Shown here: positions 11,575 to 23,626 of the stretch, piece by piece | Numbering within the stretch: the stretch's first letter is position 1 | Layout: each line of letters starts with the position of its first letter | Assembly (NCBI GenBank): GCA_025506515.1 | Contig: CM046452.1 | Span: forward strand, 71,105,080-71,169,079 | Source of the DNA: Flaveria trinervia | Taxonomy: Eukaryota; Streptophyta; Magnoliopsida; Asterales; Asteraceae | Length of the DNA: 64,000 bases | Direction: 5' to 3' | The notes under the pieces: generated by a model | Databases searched by the model: none | What the model was told of the DNA's origin: nothing | What the model saw: the letters and a program-made list of their open reading frames with translations, nothing else | Translations under genes and position numbers: made by a program

Positions 11575-11588
11575 GGCTCTGATACCAA
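11575..11588 (-). other. Primer-binding site (initiator tRNA-Met type)
   Basis: On the minus strand the site reads TTGGTATCAGAGCC, two bases after the LTR end GGCCTCACA at 11591. This is the usual tRNA-Met site of plant LTR retrotransposons and sets the orientation of the interrupted LTR. Confidence 0.93.
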
Positions 11589-11590
11589 CT

Positions 11591-12880
11591 TGTGAGGCCC
11601 CATTCCCGGGACGCTTACAGCTGGTCGATCATCGCATATAAAACATATATATTTATTTTCTTACATAAAAACTTTGTAGTGGAAACATTTAAACATCCAT
11701 TTCATTTAAATATAATAGTTTTTGCAAACCAATACATCGTTATCAAATTACAAAATACAAGTTACATTTCATTACAAAAGCATTATAACATTGGATGCCA
11801 TCCCAAAGGAACTGAGTAGTCGCCCCGTGCCATCCTCAGCAACATGACCTGCTAACTGGAAATACGTAAAAGTCAACATTGCTGAGTGAGTTCTAGTTTT
11901 ATAATAAAACATACTTTTCTTTCATTAAAACCATTCTTTACTTTCAAGCGATCATACATCATACGTACACATAGATAATATCATTATTATCTTCATTAAC
12001 CATTCATATATTCATTCTTTCATTCGAACGTTCATTAACATTCGCTTTCTTTCATCTTTACATCTTTTCTTTCCTTCAACCATAAACTTTATCCTGCTAT
12101 TCCTGGTACTAGACCTAGGTCTATCATAGACCAGCTATAACGGTGCTCCGCACCTCTGGTCACAACACCTAGGGTAGAGTTTAGGTGTATCAATGCCATG
12201 TGCAATACCCTGCTATTCCTGATACTGGACCTAGGCCTATCATAGACCAGCTATGACGGTGCTCCGCACCTCTGGTCACAGCACCTAGGGTAGAGTTTAG
12301 GTGTACCAATGCCATGTGCAATACCCTGCTATTCCTGGTACTGGACCTAGGCCTATCATAGACCATCTATAACGGTCCATCGCATCTCTGGTCACAGTAC
12401 CTAGGGTAGAGTTTAGGTGTACCAATGCCATGTGTAATACCCTGCTATTCCTGGTACTGGACCTAGGTCTATCATAGACTAGCTATAACGGTGCGTCGCA
12501 CCTCTGGTCACAGTACCTAGGGTATGCAACAATGGTTCTATACAAATGGTCAATCACAAAGAAAGACCCCTATGTGCATCCTCTCGGGGTAGCGAACCCA
12601 CACACCGTTGGGCTAACACCTTTTAATGGTGTGTCCCGACATACAATGCTTGCAAGACTTTCATTACTTCATTCATTTGTTAATGCATGCATTTATCATG
12701 TTCCTCTTTTATTATCTTTCACTTTACGTTACATAATACTTTCATTTCATTCAATAACATAACACGTAAAGCCAAAGGAAAGATAAACATACATCATAAT
12801 AAGAAAAATCAACATACACAGTCAATAACATCATACAGGGCAACATCATACATGCATAACATGCATCATGCATAACATAC
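11591..12880 (-). repeat. Gypsy LTR, 3' segment (split LTR part 3 of 3)
   Basis: The U5-side end of a minus-strand gypsy LTR whose other parts are 27503-27673 and 35268-36274. Removing the two insertions and one copy of each duplication gives about 2.47 kb, the size expected from the related 2.5-2.6-kb LTRs. It carries four ~116-bp tandem units. The last base before the copia insertion belongs to the CATAC target. Confidence 0.88.
12085..12530 (-). repeat. Four tandem ~116-bp units in the split gypsy LTR
   Basis: The anchor CTCTGGTCAC recurs near 12154, 12270, 12386 and 12502. Each unit contains GGACCTAGGCCTATCATAGACC, the reverse complement of the core in the ~110-bp units of the other gypsy family, so the two arrays have a common origin. 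Confidence 0.9.
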
Positions 12881-13172
12881 TGATAGGATCAAATGTATCA
12901 ATCTGTGATGATCTATGAACACAATTCAAAGAAATACAAACAAAGTAATCAAATCAAGCAAGATATCAACAAAATTCACAGTTTCATTAATATCAAGCAA
13001 AGACAATTACAAAGTAAGTAAGCAGTTTTCGTCTCTCCTACTAAATGCAACAATCTAAGCTATTTATAATGAAACAAAAGAAACTAACGAAATTACAAAA
13101 CTAGTCCCTATACTATTACAAATAGTAAAAAGACACATAAAGACAACATGTTAATCTTTCTAGAGAACTACA
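12881..13172 (-). repeat. 3' LTR of the copia element (292 bp)
   Basis: It lies next to the polypurine tract and pairs with 27206-27497. A TATA box (TATAAATAG on minus) lies at 13061-13069. Confidence 0.95.
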
Positions 13173-13186
13173 ATCCCCCCCTAAGA
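13173..13186 (-). other. Polypurine tract of the copia element
   Basis: On the minus strand CTTAGGGGGGATTG runs into the LTR start. It marks the 3' LTR and the direction of the element. Confidence 0.9.
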
Positions 13187-13328
13187 TTTACATGGTCTTT
13201 AGTCTTCAAAATCTTCAATCTTGTTTTCTTGTTAGCTTTCCTTTAGCTTTTATCTTCTATCTTCAGCTTTCAAAGAAGTCTTTAGGTTCTTCCTTGATCT
13301 TGAACATTGGCTTCTTTTTATACATCTC

Positions 13329-14885
13329 TTATTCCTTCAAAGCATTTGCAATAGCAGACTTAAATTTGCTTGCAAGAATGCCTTGTTCTGGTTTAGCTTT
13401 ATTTGTCTTTATCTCCAGTTTGTTCATTCTTTCCAAAGTATCTTTTGAGAGACATGAGATATCAATATTGGCATATAAATCAATAGGATTTTGACTTTCC
13501 TTTGAGTATATTTCTAATACTCCTTTCCTTGAAATTCTCATAAACTCAATGTCTTTAGTATCCTTTTTAACAATTTTTGCATACGCAAGAGCCTTTCTTA
13601 ATGATATTCTTTCCATTGCAGCATTCATCACATTGATGATGGAAAGGAAGTACTTCTTGTCTTGCTCTGCAACTTCTGGAGATACTTTCTCAAACTTTTG
13701 CATAGATAAAAATGATATATAACTTGGATGCAATAGTTTCAGTTCAAAAGCACCAAAAAGTGTAATCATGTCCTCATCCTATAGTTCGAGATTTCGGACC
13801 AGTTTAAGCTCAAAAGTCTCAGAGTTATAAAACCATCTGAGAATTGGTTATGACTTTTGGTTACCATCAATCACTTTTATACTAGGAGATGTAACTTTTT
13901 CAACAAATCTGTCATACAATTCTGTCATGAAATGTTATTCTTCAGATTGTAATCCTTTAAGCTTTTTATTCTTCTTTAATGTGGCAAAATACTCCTTGTC
14001 TTCTTGATCACATCTTGTTTTAAGAAAATTACTTGATCTATCCAATCCTCTTATCAGTAATTCTACCATCATCTTACCACATTTAGAATAAGATGGATTA
14101 ATCAAAGGTAATCTGTTTAACTCTTTTAAGTCTTGCACCGGAAGTTTAATGATTCTTGAGTAAAAGTGATATACATCACAAACAGCATTTACTCTTTTTA
14201 TCAAAAATTCATCAAATATCTCATCATACTTCCATGCTATTATCTTTACTTGGTTTGTGAAATTAGGAGCAATCATAGCATTCACAACTCAGCAATCGAT
14301 TGTCCTTTTTATAATACATTTCTCACCAAGTCTCCAGTTGATCTAGCATTATCAAAAATCTATCTTTGTTTAGAAGAGGCTTTGTATGCTTGCCTTTCAG
14401 TATCAGAAAACATTTTAATCAGATCTTTTCTGCTATCATGAGCATATGATTTTCTTGCCATTTGTTTAATCTCTTGAGGCTTCAACACTCTTTCTTTTGG
14501 TAATCTCAAGATATTGAGAATTATTAGTATCAAGTATGATCGTCTTCTTTAATTGTTTTTCAGTTTCTTGAAAGCTTCTAACAAGATTCCTCAAGGATAC
14601 CGATTATAATCTTTTCAATTTCCGCCATGAGTAATTCCTAGCTTGCAACCAAGACCTTAATGCTGGAATACTCATATTATCAGGGTCAGGATGGTGCAGC
14701 TCAGAGCTTGATAATTCATCTACATGAATACTTTCTTTAGCTCTATTCCATTCACCATGTTCCATTACAATCTCATTTGGATCAATAGGAGCAACTGACT
14801 CTGCAGCAATGCATTTCTCATATTCATCATTGATTTGAGAAACAGTTAGTCCATCCAAAAATACTCTATTGTATTTCATCTTCAC
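13329..14885 (-). pseudogene. Env-like frame, C-terminal part (copia element)
   Basis: Open pieces lie at 14885-14604, 14285-13935 and 13769-13329. The 14285 piece contains a module of the form KYDE...FLIKRV...LKELNRLPLINPS. It corresponds to RYDN...IIRV...LVNMPLVNPS in the two other SIRE-type copies (111-428 and 54532-55110), so this module is conserved between families. The last piece is Lys-rich and helical with FELKLLHPSYI near its start, matching the position of the YTWQDMF...LHDL module elsewhere. Stops and frameshifts separate the pieces at about 13770-13930 and 14286-14600. The function of this frame in SIRE-type elements is unknown; I see no signal peptide or membrane helix. Confidence 0.7.
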
Positions 14886-15773
14886 CGGTAGTTGTATCTA
14901 TCTTCAAAATCTTGTGGAATTTCATCTTGATCTTGAATTGGTTCTTGTGCAGAGAATTTTGATACAAATTGAGCTTCATCTATGTCTTCTTCATCTAAGA
15001 CTTCATCATACCAGTCATCACTGAAAATTTCTTCAATGTCTTCTAAAGCTTCAATTTGTTCTTGACTAATTTTCTCTTTAACAGTTTCTTTTATTCTTTG
15101 AACTTTTGAAGATGATTCTGTTAGAATTGCTTCTGCTACATCATCAAGTTTTCTTTTGCCTTTGATCACCTCAAGAGTCTCTTTAACAATCATCTTAGCA
15201 TTTATCATTTGTTCTGGTGAGATAGGCTTTTGAGGTTCCTTTACTTTTATTAATTCCTCTTTCAGTTTTTCATTTTCATCAGATAATTTCTTGAATTTCT
15301 CTTCAAGAATGTCATAATCCTTTATTATAACTTCAAAATTTTTTATAACATCTTTTTTATCTTTTGCATAGCTCACAATCTTTTCATCTTTCAGCAAACT
15401 TTCTTCTTTCAACTTAGAATCTCATCATTTAACTTCTGAATTTCCTTCTCAAGAGATATGTTCATCTCTTTCAGTTTATATTTTCAACCTTTAATTCTTC
15501 AATCTCTTTCTCCTTATTCACATTTTCTTCTTTCAAAATTTCCAACTCATCTATATCAATTGTCTCCTCAGTTTGTACAGACACATTGTGTGTTGTACTC
15601 ACTGGAATTTCTTCAACTTCTTCATTCACTTCAGTTTGAAATACTGGTTCAAATAACATATCATTCATGAAATTAAAATCAAAAAGTTTGATTTTGTGAA
15701 TCTTCTTCCTGAGCAACAGTAACTGGTTTATCTTCTTGAACATCATGAACAGAATCATCATGAATATCAACAT
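14882..15773 (-). pseudogene. Env-like frame, central coiled-coil part (copia element)
   Basis: Pieces at 15773-15471 and 15412-14882 are rich in Glu and Lys with heptad-like spacing (for example EEKFKKLSDENEKLKEELIK), then an acidic segment (SDDWYDEVLDEEDIDEAQF). They read in the same direction as the flanking pieces and are separated by a short frame break near 15420-15470. A coiled-coil middle is usual for the 3' frame of SIRE-type elements. It may serve oligomerisation; that is inferred. Confidence 0.7.
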
Positions 15774-15843
15774 CAGTAGCTTCTTCAGTTAAGTTATGAG
15801 TTTCATTGACATTACATTCATCATTCCTTTCATTCGTAGCTTC

Positions 15844-16830
15844 TTAATGTGCTTCAAATGCACCATCATTGCCATCATCATCATTATTATCATCATCATC
15901 ATCAGTTGATGAGCTTTCAGAATCTTCATCATCATTTTCTTTATCATCATCATCATCAATCACATCATCTACAACATCCTCAATAAGATCATTTGGATCT
16001 ATTGGTTCATCTTCAGATAAATGGTAGTGTGGTTGATTGATGTCTACCTCATCCATAGCTACATTCCTTATATACTCAAATGAAGGAATGTTTTGAGCAC
16101 TAGTGATCATAGCCAGTCTTTTATAAACAGATTCAAACATCTGCTCCAATTGCAATTTATCACTTTCAACTCCTTCAACATATAAGTCTGGATTTTCTTC
16201 ATTAATAAGCATTTGGAGAAATCTAGGATACATTAAGTATTTATTTCTCTTTCCTCTTTCAAGATTGAAAATAAATCCATTCATTATCCATTTAGCCATG
16301 TTAAACCTTTTGTTAGAGGCTAAAGTAGGAATAGGAGATGCAATGTCTACTGGGAATGAATCCCAACCAGCACTTCGTTTGGACATGCAATGTTGAAAAA
16401 TATAACACAACAATTTCTAGTGTTTATATACTCTAGCTCTGAAAAATTGTTTCTTCGAAAAATGATCAGGATGACCCATTTGTAGAAAAATATCTCTACA
16501 TTCATTAAAAGTGTACTCAGATAAGTCTTCTGGGTCATTTTCTCCAAGTTTAAGAGCTGCTCTTATTGCTTGTTCAGAGACTTCAAGCATTCTATCAAAA
16601 GTAATGAAAGCTCTTAAAACTTTGTTCCCTTCTTTATCTCTTTCTATGTTTGTTGTTCTCCAAAATCTTTTGATTAATCTTGCATTTATCAAAGGTCTAG
16701 CACACATTGCATAAACATATTTTGATCATAGCAGAAAACGAATAATCTCTTCATAACCAGCTGCTTCCCTGTTTTCCTCATCTAAGAATGCAGCAACATT
16801 ATGTTTAGGCTCAAATTTTAAAGTTGCCAT
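15844..16830 (-). pseudogene. Env-like frame, N-terminal part (copia element)
   Basis: The natural start is the ATG whose complement is at 16828-16830. It opens MATLKFEPKHNVAAFLDEEN and is soon broken by a stop near 16730. It continues through 16707-16417 (RPLINARLIKRFWRT) and 16413-15844 (GWDSFPVDIASPI..., then KYLMYPRFLQMLI). The YxMYPRFxQ motif is shared with the copy at 55784-56617 (YYMFPRYVQYIL). The piece ends in a long Asp/Glu/Ser run. I recognise this opening and the MYPRF block from many hypothetical proteins of Asteraceae repeats. It is widely copied element sequence, not a host gene. Confidence 0.78.
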
Positions 16831-19520
16831 ATGCAAAAAATATAGAGAAAAAGAATATTAGAACATTAAAATTTACTTATGAATTTGCATTTTGTAATGT
16901 TGATTTCAATTTTGACTTATGATTTTGTTTCTTTTACTATGATTTAATTTGAGAACTCTTAACTTTTATTCAATTTTTATCTATCAATTTTATCAATAAA
17001 TTATTTGAATTCTGATTCTTCTACTTTTTATTTTATTCTTTTTTAAATATTTATTTTTCAAAAATTGAATATGTCTGTTTATCTTCTTCTTCTTCCTTCG
17101 AAGAACCAGGCTGTGCAACTATCATCAACATCATTCACGATTTCAGTTGAAGAACAATATATCAAATTTCTCGAAATTTGATACATATCACTAATCCAGA
17201 GTCAATTTTAGATATGATTAAGATATGATTAGTTAAACTTTGAATTTTCAATCACATAGTGTTCGAACGCCCAAATAGCAGTCAACGACTATTTCAATCA
17301 TCATGTATTTAACCAAAATCTATTGATTTGAATCACAAACTTACGTTTATAACTCAAAAAATATCTATCAATCAACACAGATTTGCTTCAAACAATGAAA
17401 TCAAAAAGTTTGATGAAGATCAGAGTCGATAGTTCAGATGGTTGTGATTGGAGAATTTTGAGTGTGAATGAGAAAACAAGTGTAAGTGTTTAATATATAT
17501 TAAGTGAAATTTTAGACGCATGAGCATTGTTTGTGCGTATGAAACCCTAAAATTCACAAAATAATGAGACGTATGAGCACTGTTTGGCTGTATTGACTCA
17601 GACGTATGAAGTTCCTGAAACGTCCAACACTTGTAACTCTTGAAACATTTCAACACTGTGTAGACGCATGAGACATTTAAAACGTCTAACACTTTGTTAA
17701 ACACAAACTCATTATCACTGTTTAGGCGTATAGGATTGAGTGAAACGCCCAAACGCTTGGTTAAACTCCTGGACATATAGCAACTGTTTAGACGCATGGG
17801 AATGTTAAAAACGCCCAAACACTTGTATTATTTCCTGAAAGTTCACCATGCTCCTATTTTGACGTATGAACACTATTTAGGCGCATGAGTTGACTTTGAG
17901 TTGACTTTCATGAGTCTTACACTTGTGTTTTCCAAAATTCTTCACCTGCACACTGTTTAAATATATTATTAATATTTCATACTAATATTTAAACATTTTA
18001 AGCATAATTTGAATTTTTCAAAATTTACATTTTAGACCCTCAAATTTGAACTTTTTACATTTTGCACACTCAAATTTGATTTTTTAACATTTTTAATTCT
18101 TCACTTGATGATTAACTTTTGTAAATTTTTCTTTCCCTTTATTTTAATCTCAAAATATAATCAAATATCTATTTTTCAACTTTTGCAAGAAACATTTCCA
18201 TTTGCAAATTTATATAGGTTCATATCATCATTTTCAAAAGTTACTCACATACACTTTGAACATATAGCATCATCCTTTCAATTCAACATTTTATTTTGAT
18301 TTTCTGAGAAAAAACTCTTCCATTTGTTACTCCCCCTAAACTTTTAAGTTTAAAAAACTTATAAGTTTCCTAAGGTAACATAATAAGATCACACATCTCA
18401 TTGTTATATTGCCTTCACATACATAAACATGCATAAAATCAAAATGAAATCAGAATCAAAATCTAGTATAAACAAAGAATTCATGTCTGCAGTGAGATCA
18501 TATCAATGAAGATCAGCACATTAAAATAAAAATATGTGAATAGTCATAGACAATGAATAAATCCTGATCAAGTGTGTTCCAGGTCAGTGATATCACAGCA
18601 AAGGAGACACAAGATCTAAGGACTGAAAATGAGTGTTTTTGACAAACTATCAGCTCACTTACTTTTTCAATTCTTGGATTGATGAGAGAATATTTTTAGA
18701 TATGACATGATGTAGATCATACAAAAACTTACAGAGCTCAACTATCATCAAGACATGCAAGAAAGAACACATACTCAACTTTTTACCTGGAACATATGTA
18801 TAACCAGAGCTCATGTTACTTAAATGAATAGAGAATGATCATGGATAACCATTTGATCTGCTCTATCTATCCATTTGAATAGATTGTGCACATTGGCATC
18901 TTTTGCATCAAAGAGAAAATCCAGGTCTGTAATGACTTACAACAGAGGATATCTCAGCACTTCAGGTCTATGATGACTCGTAACAAAGAAGTGATATGAT
19001 GCTTGTAACAGATCTCATGATTAATCACATCACCATAAGGTGTGAGTGGTGTAACTTAACAAGCAATCAATTTGATAAGCCAAAACATCTCAATAGTACT
19101 CAGATGAATACACACAAATATAAAGATTTAGTGTAATCACAAGAATTTACTTTTTCAGTATAGTAGCATGATATTGTCTACACATCATATCTGATCATGT
19201 TAGACTTTATTAATGAGTTAAATATGCAACTGATCTCACTAATGTACTATTATTTCTCACATATTGCAAAACATATTCTTGTCTAAAAATAAACTGACAC
19301 TTAGAAAAAGACTCTATTTTTGGAGTTTGATTTTATAATTTTGTATTTGGTTTTTCTAGAAAAACACACACAAAAAATACAAATAGGCAATTAACATTGA
19401 GAGGATCTCTTATGATTGTCTTTTGATTTAGGGAGTTCACATATGATTAATAAGACCAATTGACTCCACTAAATACTCAAACCGTCTTCGTAGGAAGGCT
19501 TTAGTAAATAGATCCGCCAA
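16831..19520. other. Long untranslated stretch between RNase H and the env-like frame
   Basis: No supported frame. It holds an array of GCGCCTAAACAGT-related motifs (17511-17890) and AT-rich sequence. SIRE-type elements often have a spacer here, and 2.7 kb is long for it, so lost coding sequence or captured DNA is possible. Confidence 0.6.
17511..17890 (-). repeat. GCGCCTAAACAGT-type motif array, 3' untranslated region of the copia element
   Basis: About a dozen variants appear, such as ACGCCTAAACAGTG on the minus strand near 17720 and GACGCATGAG on plus, spaced roughly 25-45 bp. The motif is the one found in the gypsy LTR minisatellites but more decayed. Confidence 0.6.
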
Positions 19521-20087
19521 CTATTTTTCTGTTGCAATTTGAATCAATATGATTAACCCTTTCTCATAGTTAGCTCTGAGAAAATGATATTGAATTTCGA
19601 TATGTTTTGTTTTTGAATGTTGAACAGGATTAGCTGTAATGAACATAGATGTAGTGTTATCAATGTAAATAGGTGATTTAAGAAAATTGAACCCATAATC
19701 CAGTAGTTGATTTTGCAACCAGAGGATTTGAGAACGTCCTGCTGATGCAGCAATGTACTCAGCTTCTGCAGTTGAAACAAAGACATTTGTTTGTTTCTTA
19801 CATTGCCATGAGACTAATCGGGGACTAAGAAATTGACAACTACCCGAAGTAGATTTTATATCTTGACAACATCCACCATAATCACTATCTGCATATCCAT
19901 GTAATTCAAAATTACCCTCGTAAGGATACCAAAGCCCTAAAGCTGGTTTACCTTTGAGATACCTGAATATCCTTTTGACAGCAATTAAGTAAGATTCTTT
20001 CGGGTCTGATTGATTCCTGGCACAAACACAAACAACATAAATAATGTCTGGTCTAGATGCAGTAAGATACATCAAAGAACCAATCAT
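19521..20087 (-). pseudogene. RNase H domain of copia pol
   Basis: An open stretch of 188 codons carries the copia-type RNase H: ADSDYGG at residues 66-72, STAEAEY at 105-111, IDNTTS at 142-147 and a KTKHIEIQYHF block near 160-170. The acidic catalytic residues are present. It removes template RNA during reverse transcription. It follows the reverse transcriptase after a frameshift at about 20088-20092, so it can no longer be made as one polyprotein. The frame stops at 19521 close to the family's usual end. Confidence 0.9.
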
Positions 20088-20092
20088 TGGTC

Positions 20093-21151
20093 TTATAGCA
20101 TTTGATCAATAGATTTTCCTTCTGGATCATGTTCAATCTTGGTGTTAACATCTGCTAGAATTCGTATGGACTGACAGTCTTGCAACTTAAATTTCTTCAA
20201 GAGCTTGTCGACAAACTTCTCTTGATTGATAAAAATCCAATCGTCAGTTTGCTTGACTTGAAGTCCAAGAAAGAAATTAATCTCTCCCATAGAACTCATT
20301 TGGAACCAAGATTTCATGATTTCTTCAAATTCATTGCACAATTTTGGACTTGTAGAATCAAATATGATATCATCAACATACACTTGTACACATAAGAGAT
20401 CATCATTATCCTTTATGAATACAGTTGGATAAATTTTCCCTCTTGTGTATCCATGTTGGATTAAGTGTTGTGATAATGTCTCATACCAAATTCTAGGGGC
20501 TTGATGAAGTCCATACAAAGCTTTACTCAGCTTATACACTCGATGTGGAAATTCTGCATCCTCAAAGCCTAGAGGTTGCTTCACAAACACATCATCAGTG
20601 ATAGGACCATATAAAAAGGCACCCTTTACATCCATTTGATACACCTTAAATTTCATAAATGAAGCATAGGCCAGGAAAACTCGAATGGATTCAAGTCTTG
20701 CAACTAGTGCAAACACCTCATTATAATCGATCCCTTCTTCCTGTGTGTATCCTTGTGCAACAAGTCTCGTTTTGTTCCTTATTACTACACCACGATCATC
20801 AGTCTTATTTCTAAACAACCATTTTATGCCTATGGTATTTTCTCCTTCAAGCAAATCCACTAAATTCCACACTTCTTGTTTGTAGAATTGATGTAATTCT
20901 TCTTGCATAGCTTCTATCCAACCATTGACCTTTAATGCTTCGGTAACATTTTTAGAAACAATTTGAGAAAGAAAACAAGAGTATAAGCATAAGTTTGCTT
21001 GTTCTGATTTACTCCTTGTTGTTCTCTCATTCAATGGACCAATAATCTGAGAAATTGGATGATTCTTGTGAATACGAGATGTTGGAATCTCATCACATTG
21101 AACATTAACATCCAGATTTGTTTGGTTTAAGTTTGAGAGCTGATGTAACAA
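20093..21151 (-). pseudogene. Reverse transcriptase domain of copia pol (RVT_2)
   Basis: The largest open piece of pol, 352 codons. It has the copia reverse transcriptase landmarks: WIEAMQEEL near residues 78-86, GIKWLFRNK near 108-116, MDVKGAFL at 173-180 with a catalytic Asp, LYGLHQAPRIW near 212-222 and YVDDI at 258-262 with the two catalytic Asp residues. Spacing is normal for Ty1/copia. The domain looks chemically intact, but the frame breaks on both sides (about 20088-20092 and upstream of 21151), so it is a remnant of a polyprotein. Upstream pieces 21127-21517 encode an Asp/Ser-rich linker between integrase and reverse transcriptase. Confidence 0.93.
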
Positions 21152-21539
21152 ATTAGAAGAATGTGGATTGAAGTTTGGAACTTAAGTCGGTGAGTTAATA
21201 AAATAATCAAAGTTACCAGTATCAACTGCATCACCAGAGATGGATGATGTTCAAGAATAAGGTTGCACAAACTCAATACCATCATTAGGAATTGGTTGTG
21301 ATTCTTCCTGATCAAATGAGACTGAATGATCTGAAGCTGTATTATCATGATTATTGTCATTGAATCGAATTATTGAGTCCTTGACAAATGATAAAAATGG
21401 GTAGTCTGAGCTAGAATCATCTGGGTCGTCAGAATCTGAATCCTCACTAAAAGATCCAAGATCTCCTCTAGATTTCTTCTGGCCTGTAGAATCAAGACAA
21501 TCTGGTTGATTAAACAATTTAGATTGAAAAGAATTTGAA

Positions 21540-22230
21540 AATGAATCTAAATCAAATAATCATGCAGGACCATTTGAAACTAATGGAAAAGAATTTTACA
21601 GAAATTTAATGTTGAATGTTCAAGAATTATATTCGTCCTAGAGTTATACACTCGATAGGCTTTTAAAACAGATGAGTATCCAACGAAAAATCCATTATCA
21701 GATTTTGCTTTAAATTTCTTAACTGATCATTTGAATTAAGAATCATAACAGGACAACCAAATGATTTTAGAAAGTTTATGTTTGGTTTTCTTCCAAACAT
21801 TAACTCATAAGGAGTTTTCATTTTATTTTTCACAATTAAGATTCTGTTCTGAATAAAACACGTAGCTGATATAGCTTCATCCAAAAAGTGATAGGAATTT
21901 TTGTATCAGCTAACATAGAACGTGCAGCTTCGATCAGAGTTCTATTCTTCCTTTCAGCAACTCCATTTTGTTGAGGAGTTCTGGGAGCACTGAACTGATG
22001 AGCTATCCCTTTCTAAGCACAAATCATTTTAATGTTAGCATTTTTGAATTCCGTTCCATTATCACTTTATTATTTTCATTTTATTTTCTAATTGATTTTC
22101 AACTTTAATGATAAATTCTTTCAGTAAATCAGCCGTTTCAGATTTAGCATACAAAAATAAAACCCATAAAAATCTTGTATAGTCATCAATGAACTAAACA
22201 ATATGATTTTCGTCCAATACTCTTGACATT
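21540..22230 (-). pseudogene. Integrase core of copia pol, multiply broken
   Basis: Read across frames on the minus strand, the three catalytic acidic positions can still be found: HIDLFGP near 22230, DNGTEFK near 22060 and PQQNGVAERKNRTL near 21965. The block YELMFGRKPNINFLKSFG at about 21770-21830 belongs to the region just after the core. Several frameshifts and stops separate them, so no integrase can be made from this copy. The integrase-before-reverse-transcriptase order is diagnostic of Ty1/copia. Confidence 0.88.
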
Positions 22231-22923
22231 TGTTGGTCCAAAAAGGTCTATATGTAACATTTGACGAGGTTTGGAAGTTGAGTTTATGAGCTTGGCCTTA
22301 TAAGACGCTCTGTGTTGCTTTCCCTTCAAACATGCTGAGCAGTGATCAGTCGTTGCAAACTTCTTAGATGGAAGTCCAATGACATGATTTCCTGATACAA
22401 GCTTGTTCATATTCTTGAAATTTGAATGTCCGAGACGTCTATGCCAAAGTTGGCTTTCATCATTTGATGCTTTAGCAATTAGGCATGTTGTTTCAGTTGA
22501 AGGATCAACTTGAGACATATCCGGCTTGTATACATCTCTATCCCTTTCAGCTGTAACAATTACCCAATCTTTGCTTATCTGAAAACCTGGCTTCAAAACA
22601 TAACAGAATGAATCATCAAATAGAACAGAGTATGATTTATCACATATTTGGGATACACTTAAAAGATTAAAGTTCAATTGTGAATAAAAATTGACTTTGT
22701 CAAAGCTTATTATCCCATTTGATATTGTTCCTTCTCCTGTTATTTTTCCACCTGCATCACCACCAAAGGCGACATGTGTTCCATCCTTTAACTTAAAATC
22801 TTGTAACAAGGCAGGATTGCCTGTCATATGCCAGCTACACCCACTATCCACATACCATGTATTAAGTGGTCTTCTTGGGCGTACATGCACACACAAGAAA
22901 ATTAAGTTGAGATATCTACCCAA
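22186..22923 (-). pseudogene. Aspartic protease and integrase zinc-binding region of copia pol
   Basis: A 245-codon open piece. WYVDSGCSWHMTG at residues 23-35 holds the retropepsin DSG active site. LSVSQICD (88-95) is the typical downstream block. LWHRRLGH (159-166) and CSACLKGKQH (195-204) form the HHCC zinc-binding domain in front of the integrase. HIDLFGP at 224-230 begins the integrase core. The piece follows the gag region on the same strand after untranslatable sequence at 22924-22990 and breaks at its 3' end inside the integrase core. Confidence 0.92.
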
Positions 22924-23266
22924 GCCAAGATGGTCTTGGGTTTTCTAAATTTATCAACAATGGTAAATTGTTTGTAATAAAGATTATTCAAATCAGGTTT
23001 ATTCTGATGAATTTACCAATCTTGTTTTGAAAATTGTTTGAGTTATTTTTGAAAACATTCATACCATTTGATTGATCATTTTTTGACTCGTATTGACGAC
23101 TAACCTTTTTATTAGTCATTCTTACCGATCTTGGTATGAATTGTTCTTGCACATTTTGTTTAGATCTCACATAATTGTTCTTTTGAAAAGATCTCCAACC
23201 TAAAGAAGGTTGATTAGTTACTTTTTGAAATCCATCAGTTTGATTTCTCATATATTGAGGATTAAC

Positions 23267-23626
23267 TTAACCTTTGCTCATGTTTGAATTTGCAAGTCCT
23301 CTAGTATGTGATCTCTTTCCAAAATAACAATTTGCAGTATTGTGAGTCTTCTCATCACAATAAGTACAGTATTTGTTAAAAGAACAATCTGCTATGGAAT
23401 GATTTCTCATGTCACATATGTGACAGTACTTGTTGAAATACCACTCAGTAGTATTGTGTTTTTTCATATCACATATTTTACAGTACTTTTGTGGAGTCAT
23501 AAACAACTTTTTGTTAACTTTTAACATTGACACTATATTTGATTCATTTTTATATTTTGGTGTCAAATAGTTAAACTGTTGTTTCTCATTTTTCACATTT
23601 TGATTTTGTGCCAAATTATTTTGCAT
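23267..23626 (-). pseudogene. Block of three tandem zinc-knuckle-like motifs
   Basis: A 119-codon piece holds three CX2CX4HX4C-like units about 21 residues apart: CKICDMKKHNTTEW (last Cys replaced by Trp), CHICDMRNHSIADC (complete) and CTYCDEKTHNTANC (complete). It lies between the usual gag zinc knuckle (near 25130) and the protease, so this element had four or more knuckles. CCHC knuckles bind nucleic acid. Spacing and the repeated KYC lead-in suggest internal duplication. Lys/Asn-rich pieces follow at 23251-22988. Confidence 0.75.
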
